Source of the DNA: Haliotis asinina | Lineage: Eukaryota; Mollusca; Gastropoda; Lepetellida; Haliotidae | Assembly (NCBI RefSeq): GCF_037392515.1 | Contig: NC_090280.1 | Span: 29,579,118-29,643,117 of the forward strand | Direction of reading: 5' to 3' | DNA: 64,000 nucleotides | Position numbers and translations under genes: made by a program | Notes under the pieces: model-generated | The model's input: only the letters and a program-made list of their open reading frames with translations | Database searches by the model: none | Told to the model about the DNA's origin: nothing | In this document: positions 55,691 through 64,000 of the stretch, piece by piece | Layout of the letters: each line of letters opens with the position of its first letter | Position numbering within the stretch: position 1 is the stretch's first letter

Positions 55691-56933
55691 ATGGCTCTTG
55701 AAACCCCCTTGAAAAAGAAGCGTCAACTTGATAATGATCATGATGACAATAATGGTTGTCAAACTCCTAAACAAATTGAGTACTGGCCGAGATTTCTTGT
55801 CACAGAATCTCCGGACAAACAACCTATAAAGTTAAATCCATTTGCGATTTCAAAAACTGTATATGGTATAGCAAGAGATGTAAAGAACATCAGGCGTATG
55901 AGATCTGGATCACTTCTAGTTGAATGTGCTAAGCGACAGCAAGCTACCAACTTACTCTCTCTCTTGATACATTGGCTGGACTCCCTGTTTCAGTGTCAGT
56001 TCACAGGTCACTTAATTCAAGCAAAGGCATTGTAAAGGACCGAGATCACCTCCTAGATGACATGTCTGAGCTTGATATTGTTTGTGAATTAAAGGATCAA
56101 GGCGTGACAAATGTGAAACGCTTTACTCGGCGTAAAAACTCAGAAGTAATTCCAACCAATACTTACTTGTTTTCTTTCGTGTCTCCTTCTCCACCAAGAA
56201 GTATCAAAGCAGGTTATTGCAGCCTTGCAGTTGAGCAATATATCCCCAACCCACTGAGGTGTTTTAAATGCCAAAAGTTTGGTCATGGGGTAAATTCATG
56301 CAAAAATGTTATTACTTGTGCTCACTGTGCAGAGAAAACTGTTCTGGTCAACATTCATCTTCATCTAAAGATTGTCCTATATGGAAAATAGAGATGCAGA
56401 TTAGTAAAATCAAAGTTGCTCAGAACATTAGTTATAATGAGGCTAGGAAACTCGTACCATCCAGTGATCCAAATGGTTCATATGCTTCTGTAACTAGAAA
56501 AGTAGCTGCAGTAAAATCTTCAATTGGCTGTCAAACAGATCTGACATGGACACATTCTATCAATCCCGAGCCCACCTGCACGTCAGAGTCCAGTACACAA
56601 ACGCCTGTTGAGCCTTCTTCAGCTAAACAAGTTCCTGTTACATTATCAGCTGTTACTGTAACTTCAGTTCAGCCGACAGGAGCACAGAATGATTCAGCCA
56701 GTTCACAGTCTAGGAAGGGGAAAAATTCGTTATCTAGATATAAAACTGACTCTTCTCGTAACAACGAAACGGGTAGAGTATCAAAAGGTTCTGATGATCC
56801 CATCAAACTTTATAATAAGTTTGGATCACTTGAAGTAATGGATGTCTCAGAGAGCATCCGTCAGAGAACAACAAGTTTATCGCCGAAACGTAATGGGCGA
56901 ACAAGATCTCCTGTTAACCCGCCCAAGAGATGA
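55691..56933 (+). pseudogene. LINE ORF1 at 55691, frameshifted
   Basis: Starts MALETPLKKKRQLDNDHDDN, then YWPRFLVTESPDKQPIKLN. The frame changes near 55970 and again near 56340, giving pieces 55691-56035, 55972-56391 and 56268-56933. The first knuckle CFKCQKFGHGVNSC is present. The second (CAHCAEKT...) runs into an apparent deletion so that the third knuckle's start is lost and only HSSSSKDC remains. The end NPPKR/TGA overlaps the ORF2 ATG as ATGA, as in the intact copy. Confidence 0.88.
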
Positions 56934-59900
56934 ATACTTCTCAGCCTTTGATTCAGTGGAATTGCAGAGGATTGAAGAATAACTTAAATGAAATCCAGTT
57001 ACTCATACAAGATCTTAAACCGTCAGCATTATGTCTTCAAGAGACATATCTTAAAAATACAGATAACTTTAATCTGAGACAGCACAGTGATTATCACTCT
57101 TTTTCTCCTGCAGGAGATAAAGCTTATAGAGGCACTTCTATTTTGGTTCATCAGAGCGTCATCCATAGCCCTGTCGCTCTGAATACACATTTACAAACTG
57201 TTGCTGTTCGTCTTACTCTGCACATGGCACTGACATTGTGCAGCTTGTATATACCTCCCTTGTCAAATATTCAACATTCAGATCTGCAAAATTTATATGA
57301 TCAGCTTCCGAAACCATGTCTTATCATGGGCGATCTTAACGGGCACAACCCACTTTGGGGTAGTGTCACCACAAATACTAAAGGTAAAATCCTTGAGGAA
57401 TTCATTTCCGATAATAATTTATGCATTTTCAATGACGATTCAGCTACTTACCTACATCCAGCTACGGGAACGTATTCTTCCCTGGATATATCATTTGCCG
57501 ACTCGAATTTATGTAATGAATTCGAATGGCAGGTGCATGATGACCTATGTGGGAGTGATCACTTCCCAACTATTCTTAAAGGCATTATCCCTGGGGATGA
57601 TCCACCCTTATCCAGACGGAACTTCAAGAAGGCTGACTGGTCCTTATATGAAACACTTTGTATTGATCATTTCAAACCTGATGTTTTTGTAAACAGCGAA
57701 GATCCTATACAGCTGTTTTCAGATATAATTCAATAACATTGCTGACCAAACTATCCCCAAGTCCTCTGCAATTCCACATATTCGCAAACCATGGTTTACT
57801 AATGACTGTAAACAGGCCAGAAAGAGTAGGAGGAAAGCGGAAAAGTATTTTCGCCGCCACCCTACAGTACATAATTTAGATAGAGTAAAAATTTTAAATG
57901 CCAAGGCTCGACGCACTTTTAAATAGAGTAAGCGTCTGTCTTGGAGGAACTATGTTTCCAAAATTAATTCCCGTACACCTATGTCTAAGGTGTGGAATAT
58001 GATACAAAGAATTAAGGGCAAAGGTTCCAGATCTACTGTTCATCATCTGAAGGATGGTGACCGGTTATTAACTGATAAATCTGATATTGCCAACAAGCTT
58101 GGTGAAACTCTCGCCAAACATTCTTCTTCGTCCAATTACGTACCTGAATTTCAACACTACCAGAAACAGCAGGAGAAGAAGAGAATAAATTTTACCTCAG
58201 ACAATGGCGAAGACTATAATGAATTATTTTCATTACATGAGCTACACACTGCCCTTGAGCAAGCTCATGATACAGCGTCAGGAGCTGATGGTATTCACTA
58301 TCAGCTCCTGAAACATTTGCCCAAATCCTGTTTGGAAACAATGCTAAATATTTTTGATTCAATATGGACTTCGGGAAATTTCCCGTCTTCTTGGCGTAAT
58401 GCTATTGTAGTTCCTATTCCAAAGCCTGACCGGGATCATACTGATCCGTCGAATTACAGACCAATTTCTTTAACGAGTTGTGTCTGTAAAACCATGGAGC
58501 GTATGGTAAACAATCGATTAACATGGTATCTTGAAACTAACAACCTTATCCCAAATATTCAATGTGGTTTCAGGAAGAATCGTAGTACCATTGATCATCT
58601 GGTACGTTTAGAATCCTTTGTAAAAAATGCATTTATCAATAAGCAACATACTGTATCGATCTTTTTTGATCTCGAGAAAGCATACGATACCACCTGAAAG
58701 CATGGCATTTTAAAGGATTTACATGGTTTCGGTTTAAGGGGTCGTTTACCTCTTTTTATATCACAGTTTTTACAATACAGGCAATTTCAAGTCCGGGTAG
58801 GTTCTACCCTGTCTGATCATTACAATCAGGATCAGGGTGTTCCACAAGGCAGCATTTTGTCTGTGACCTTATTTAGTATCAAGATCAACAGTTTATCCAA
58901 GGTTTTAAACGATTCAATAGATGGATCACTTTTCGTGGATGATTTTAATATTTCCTGTCGCGGTAAGAATATGCATACTATTGAACGGCAAATGCAATTA
59001 TGTTTAAACAAAATAAATAAATGGTGTCTTGAGAATGGTTTTAAATTTTCTAAGACAAAAACTAATTGCATCCATTTCTGCCGTAAGTATAAACCACATA
59101 AGGACCCAGAATTATTTTTAAATGGCACTCCTATCAAAGTCGTTAAGGAGGCCAAGTTCTTAGGTTTGATTTTCGACTCTCATTTAACTTTTCTTCCGCA
59201 TATCAAATCCTTGAAAACAAAATGCCTGAAGGCACTTGATCTATTGAAAGTTGTGTCAAACCTGCACCTATACCGTTCACTTGTCCGTTCGAAGCTTGAT
59301 TATGGTTCCATCATTTATGGTGGAGCCTGTAAAAGCAATCTAAAACTCCTTGATTCTAACCACCACCAAGGTCTGAGACTTTGTCTTGGGTCGTTCCGAA
59401 CTTCTCCTATTGACAGTCTCTATGTCGAAGCCGATGAACTATCTCTTACACAGCGCCGTATCAAATTAGCTTTACAATATATTACGAAACTATACTATAA
59501 CGAATCCAACCCTGCTTTTAACTGTGTTTTCGATCCTCTTTATGAGCATTTATACAACAAAAAGCCTTCTCTTGTTCCGCCTCTTGGGCACAGAATTAAA
59601 CCATTCATTTCTGCTGCCGGCATTGAGCTGAAAAGTATAGCGCCTTCTCGTCTTCTTTCTTCTCCTCCTTGGCAATTAGTGAGGCCACAAGTTGACCTCA
59701 CATTAACAAAGTTCAAAAAATCAGACACAAACGAATTACAATATAAACAAGAGTTTATGCAATTAAAAAATAATAATAGTACATACAAATCCTTATTTAC
59801 AGATGAGTCAAAAGATGGTGGCACAGTTGCTTGTGCCACTGTCATTGGATCCAGAACAATATCTTATCGATTACCTGATAACAGCTCCATTTTTACAGCA

Positions 59901-60590
59901 GAAGCAAACGCAATATTAACGGCTCTTCAATATATCCAAAGACATCCTAATCATGTACAGTATATACTTTTTTCTGACTCTCTTTCTTGCCTTCAGGCTA
60001 TTAAAGAATTGTCTTGTAAACATCCACTTTTAATTGACATAATTGAATTGTATAATGATCTTGCCACTGGCCAGTGCGACATCGTCTTTTGTTGGTTACC
60101 CAGCCATGTAAGTATTTCTGGGAATGCAATGGCCGATCTTGCTGCTAAGGCTGCACTCAACAAATCTGTGACACCACTTCTTATTCCATACAGTGACTAT
60201 AAAGCTAGCATTAGAACTTACATTCGTGATCTGATGCAAAAGAAGTGGGACACCCAAGTGGGAATAAATAAATTACATGAAATAAAACCTTATATTGGTT
60301 ACACTCACTTGGGCTGTCAGTCCAGATTTGAAGAGGTCATTATGCGACGATGTCGCATTGGCCATACGCGTTACACCCACAGTTATTTACTAAAAGGCGA
60401 TGATCCTCCGTTTTGTATCCCTTGTGATGAGAGAACCACGGTCAAGCATATCCTGCTTGACTGTGTTGAATTCTCCATCATAAGGGATAACTATTTCAAT
60501 GTCAAAACAATGAAGGATCTTTTTAGCACAGTTAGTACTCATTTAATTCTTGAATTTTTAAAAGAAATTGATTTTCTTATTGAATTGTAA
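56930..60590 (+). pseudogene. LINE ORF2 at 56930, few breaks
   Basis: Endonuclease open at 56930-57736 (WNCRGLKNNLNEIQ, LQETYLKNTDNF, GDLNGHNPLWGS, GSDHFPTIL). After a frameshift near 57730 and a TAG near 57925, the RT runs at 57981-58697 and, after a TGA in the AYDTTW block (58697), at 58857-60590 (SLFVDDF, RNase H TDESKDGG, FSDSLSCLQA, WLPSHVSISGN). About ten codons (SKWGGDQATL) are missing near 59262. The RNase H motif has DES for DGS. It is recently dead compared with the other broken copies. Confidence 0.9.
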
Positions 60591-62271
60591 TTGATATGTT
60601 CTGTAGATAGTTGTATTTTACTGATTGGTAGTTTAAATTAGTAACTTAGATTGTTGGTGGCTGTACCCTCAAAGGGGGTTGAAGTATTGTAAAATTATTG
60701 TCCTCCTGAGAGAGTACGTAAGTCCAATACTCGCATAGTCAATTTAAGTCTACTACTAGTTTTTAATCGTTGAATATTTGTTGTTTTAAGTAATGGCCAA
60801 ATTTCAGGATAGTCGCCAATAGCTGAGGGGATGGTGTAAATCCAGCTAGGGTTCATGCAGGTAGCAGAAGTAATGTAAGTCCCCATGAACCTCAGTATGG
60901 TGATCTACCTTCAGTTGTTGGCGATCTATAGCCCCGGTTTTATGTTGTATTGTCTTCTTTAATTCCAATGTTTTAACTTTCAATGCTAGTTTTATGTTCT
61001 GTGATACTCTAGTGTTTTTACTGTCCTTCGCTGACAGGTTTACCTTTTCTCTTTTCTCATCCTAACATTACTATAACTTATATTGTTCTGGTCACGATAT
61101 GGCTGCAATATTGCCGATGTGACGTTAAATGTTAACTCACTCACTCACTCACTACAAAAAAGTAGGCTCAGAAAATAGACGAGCACTGTGCGAGAGGTCT
61201 GATATTGCTTGACTAAGAAACCAGTACTTACGCACAATTCGAAAGAAACGTACAGAAGGTTACGAGCCTGTATATTTGGAAACATGGGTAAATGCTTCCC
61301 ATACTACAGGGACACTATGGTTCGCTAGCTCCTCTTCAGATTCCTGTGCCAGAAAATTACCACTTGGTAAGGGAGAGCGACTGATTGTCCTCCATGCTGG
61401 TTGCAAGAGTCTGGGATTCCTACCTGGCTGCTCCCTAGTCTTCAAGGAAAACACACACACACCACACCCCCTTCCCAAAAGTCTGATTGTCATGGATAAC
61501 GCTCCATGTCATGGCTTTCAAGTACCTAATACGAAGGCCCAAACATCTAACATTAAGAAGGGGGACAGGATAGACTGGTTGCAAAACAAAGCCATATCAT
61601 ATCCAGAATAAACAACCAAACCTGTTCTGTTTGACACCATAAAGTCAGATAAAACTACATCTGTCTTTAAGGTTGATGAGTACCTTACAGAACAGGTTCA
61701 TTCAGTTTTGCGATTGCCACCCTATCATTGCGATTTAAACCCAACAGAACTCATTTGGTGTATCATGAAATCAGATGTTGGCAAGCAAAATGTAACATTC
61801 AAACTTCGGATGTACAGAGGATTGTTCAACAGTCAATAGACACCATCACGCAGGAACCATGGCAAAAATGCGTTGAGAAAGTTGAGAATGAAATAGAAAG
61901 ACATTATTGGGAACAAAGTGGACTGGAACATGCCACTATCAAGCCAGGCGTCATCAGGGTAGGCTCTGACGACAGCGACACCGATTCAGACAACAGCGTC
62001 TTCTGAAAGTGCAACACGGACTCCCATTGAACATCTCAAGTGGTAACCAGATAACGGCTTTTGAGATGACCCCATCTTCACACGCTTTGTTATCACCTGG
62101 CTGTTCTACCAGCAAGCCGCTGGACTGTAATCAATTTGAATGCAGGCAGAACTAGTGTAGAGCGGACAAAACGGGATAAGATAGCACTTAACAATATGAA
62201 CGTTTATGATATTTCAAGTATTTGTGACGATATATTTATCATTCACTTCTTTAGCGAGCGAGTTTGGTTTT

Positions 62272-62465
62272 GAACCGCCTTTATAAATATTCAAGCAATT
62301 CCACGGCGGGGAATGCCAGAAATAAATTTCACTACAATGTATTTATATGGGGAATCGAACCCGTGTTTTCGGCTTAACGAGCGACTGCTTTCACCACTGG
62401 ACTACCGTACTGTCCTTTTACATCTTGAGGTTGAAACAAACTAAATGTTTGAAGACTTCCTAGTC
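62272..62465 (-). repeat. tRNA-headed SINE, minus strand, only in copy 2
   Basis: Read on the minus strand: GGTAGTCCAGTGGTGAAAGC (box A), GGGTTCGATTCCCC (box B), TTTATTTCTGGCATTCCCC, CCGTGGAATTGCTTGAATAT and AGGCGGTTCAAAACC. Copy 1 lacks it at 3350-3358, so it inserted after the duplication or was lost from copy 1. A convincing target-site duplication was not resolved. Confidence 0.8.
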
Positions 62466-62589
62466 AGTTTAAAGAATGCCAAGAGAGTTACCGACTAACA
62501 TCGTTTGCTCTTATCTTGATTACACGCTCTACACTTTACCTGACGAATGCCACATGCTCCTTTCACATGTTGATTACAACCTTGAATGG

Positions 62590-62601
62590 TATATTTATAA
62601 G
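62590..62601 (+). promoter_or_regulatory. TATA box of gene D
   Basis: TATATTTATAAG, identical to the gene A box and at the same distance from the ATG. The upstream E-box CACGTG of copy 1 is CACATG here. Confidence 0.5.
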
Positions 62602-62641
62602 CCCATGTTAGTCAACAGGACAGTCAAAATACCGCAGGAAA

Positions 62642-62869
62642 ATGTTGCTACAGCTCCTTTCCACCCTACTGGTGTGGAGATCAGCGTTCTCTGACACAAC
62701 TGTCACAATCTACAACGAGTGGCTTTCCCAGGGTGGACGTGTCCATTATGAAGTTGAACGATGGAACAAAATCAATGGTCTCACCCACCTGAACCTAATT
62801 CCAAAGTGTAAGGCTATTGGAACGGCTGCCGGGCGTTGGGTGAACAGAGACATACAGCTATTTACAAAT
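62642..62869 (+). CDS. GH86-like gene D, exon 1 (rest beyond window)
   Basis: Duplicate of gene A exon 1: MLLQLLSTLLVWRSAFSDTT signal peptide, then VTIYNEWLSQGGRVHYEVER and GRWVNRDIQLFTN. It is 76 codons, donor GTACGT at 62870, phase 0. The frame is intact and differences from gene A are few. Exons 2 and 3 would lie past 64000, so it is not known whether a whole gene follows. Confidence 0.75.
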
Positions 62870-62889
62870 GTACGTATAAAGTAAACCTC

Positions 62890-63215
62890 ATCATATTCTG
62901 TGAAGGTAGCCAAACTACTGTGACTGCGCATGGTCCCTAGTATACTAATATCCTTTTAGTTGCTGATCATCAACAGCCTGGTTTCTATTGTATTGTTACA
63001 TATGATGATATATTTTATGGTTCCATACTAGTTTTAAAGCAACATCTTTGATAACGAAGATATTTTAGGGACTTAAGCTTTCGGGATTACTGCAGATGCC
63101 TTCACAAGGTAAAGATTCCGAAACATGTGGAAACATTGTGTTGGAAAGAACGATGACGCTTAAATCGATTAAAATATCTTGGTCATCTATGACAACTTCT
63201 AAATCCTTCTAAAAG
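62890..63215 (+). repeat. Old LINE 3'-UTR scrap and adjoining relic (copy 2)
   Basis: Same content and order as 3780-4080 in copy 1, including the GCATGGTCCCTAGTATACTA stretch and AAGCTTTCGGGATT. It is present in both copies, so it predates the duplication. Confidence 0.4.
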
Positions 63216-63544
63216 ACATCAAGAAAACATCTTTGATAGTATACTTATACTGATTCAAAAAAAAATTTCACAAAATGTAATTTTAAAAGTAAAAAGTCCT
63301 TTTTCTCTGATGATACATCTTTGTATCCGAAATGGGATCCCTATCTTTCGACTTTAGAGAAAACGTTAGCAAATCACACTCAAACCTATCCATTCGTCGT
63401 GCAAATGGCGTTAATTTCAAATCAGGTTTTGCACGTGCAGTCGATCACGTGATCTTCGCATCGAAGTTTTCTTCATTTGTACGTGTGAGCATTGACCTCA
63501 AGAATTGAAAAAAAATTTTCAAACCACTGTTCCAACGGTACTTT

Positions 63545-63870
63545 AAATGCCACGGCTGTCAAATGTGCAACGTGAACGTGCCGTTGGCATGTTGCAAGCG
63601 GGATGATCAGTTATTAACGTCACAAGAGCAATGTGATGCAGCCGTCGTACTGTGTATGACTTGCGAGGTCGTCTACAACAAACTGGCACCACTTCTGATC
63701 GCCCCAGGTCGGGTCGTCCACTTGTGACGTCACGAGCAGAAGACCATCAAATCGTCCTATGTCACCTACGTGACAGATTTCTGCCGGCTACATGCACCAG
63801 GGCTGAGATGTTTAGAGATCAACTGTCCTCACAGACCATCGGTTCCGGGCTGCCAATCCCCATTTAAATT
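63545..63870 (+). mobile_element. Tc1-like transposase N-terminal relic (copy 2)
   Basis: Counterpart of 4365-4690. The open stretch 63652-63867 reads MYDLRGRLQQTGTTSDRPRS, GRPLVTSRAEDHQIVL and HLRDRFLPATCTRAEMFRD. It keeps the Tc1 linker and second DNA-binding motif but no catalytic domain. Confidence 0.72.
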
Positions 63871-64000
63871 TTTGTCCTTGTGACTTGACATTTGTATACC
63901 TATGTTTTGGAACGGCGGTGAAGCCTAATGGAACTAGTTGTGGCACTGTCAGTGTATGGAGTACATCACACAGATCTCAGCAATCCAATAATCACAATAT

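Larger units (their letters stand above)
55069..61152 (+). mobile_element. LINE copy with complete ends inserted in the dead transposase
   Basis: Flanked by a 13-bp target-site duplication, TACAAAAAAGTAG (55056-55068 and 61153-61165). The unoccupied site is present in copy 1 at 2230-2242, so this insertion came after the segmental duplication, or was lost cleanly from copy 1, which is much less likely. Order: ribozyme, 5' UTR, ORF1 (55691-56933), ORF2 (56930-60590), 3' UTR and a CACTCACTCACTCAC tail. Both ORFs carry a few breaks. Confidence 0.95.
54675..62006 (+). mobile_element. Dead Tc1/mariner-superfamily transposase (copy 2), split by a LINE
   Basis: Same pseudogene as 1827-3080. The N-terminal part is at 54675-55068, the core resumes at 61166, and the C-terminal part is at 61728-62006 (VQRIVQQSIDTITQEPWQKC to DSDTDSDNSVF). 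It shares the missing Asp in LETWVNASHT and the TAA after AISYPE with copy 1, so those breaks predate the duplication. Unlike copy 1 it has TGA in place of Arg in the DIA-RLRNQ block at 61210, CDLNPTELIW in place of CDLNSIELIW, and one extra Gly before DDSDTD. Confidence 0.8.
52031..64000. repeat. Segmental duplication, copy 2 (right end off window)
   Basis: Corresponds to 1-4824. It carries three insertions or retained blocks in its left part, the LINE at 55069-61152, and a minus-strand SINE at about 62272-62465. Without these the two copies have the same order. Coding exon 1 differs by only a few replacements (for example VWGSTF versus VWRSAF, NRDM versus NRDI). The unit includes promoter and first exon, so a fourth GH86-like gene may continue beyond the right edge. 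Confidence 0.93.

Overview
The window looks like nuclear DNA of a marine gastropod, most likely an abalone or close vetigastropod. This is inferred from two short-repeat families that I recall as typical of abalone DNA: a tRNA-headed SINE and a second SINE containing GTAAGAGGCGACTAA, both ending in a (TCAC)n tail. Spliced genes, Tc1/mariner transposons and I-clade LINEs with RNase H fit an animal genome. The species was not confirmed by any search.

Host genes. The only recognisable host genes are a small family of secreted clan GH-A glycoside hydrolases, most like GH86 (beta-agarase/beta-porphyranase type; inferred from motifs). Gene A (exons 3525-3752, 7156-7300, 8756-10221) reads as a complete 612-residue protein with signal peptide, NEP acid/base motif and TEFG nucleophile motif. 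Gene B (13112-16255) is broken by a stop in exon 1 and a 1-base loss in exon 3, and no exon 2 is visible. Gene C (34572-36028) is an orphan last exon with an in-frame stop. Gene D (exon 1 at 62642-62869) runs off the right edge. A red-alga diet would explain such enzymes.

Layout. 1-4824 and 52031-64000 are two copies of one segmental duplication carrying a dead DNA transposon, the promoter and exon 1 of A/D, and a Tc1 relic. 4900-8756 is the intron area of gene A, with a T-rich tract, an intact-looking Tc1 element (5643-6939) and a striking 15-unit 81-bp array made from the end of exon 2 plus its splice donor. 10.2-23.4 kb holds gene B between SINEs, a 705-bp MITE, a 32-bp minisatellite, LINE tails and a dead Tc1. 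23428-33610 is a compound minus-strand LINE with three heads and one tail inside a single target-site duplication. 34-39 kb holds gene C and a Penelope-like remnant. 39162-44127, 44499-50597 and 55069-61152 are plus-strand LINEs with target-site duplications. The middle one has both ORFs open.

Main discovery candidate. All five LINE copies that keep their 5' end start with the same 58-nt segment. It folds like the hepatitis-delta-type (HDV-like) self-cleaving ribozyme: P1 with the G1-U37 wobble, P3 with a CUCC loop, P1.1, a GCUAAG catalytic strand and P2 closing a double pseudoknot. Some P2 pairs change together between copies. This would set the exact 5' end of the LINE RNA. It also fits the exact head junctions in the compound array, and one head stops right at the ribozyme's 3' edge. 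SINEs here share the LINE's 3' tail, so they probably use its machinery.
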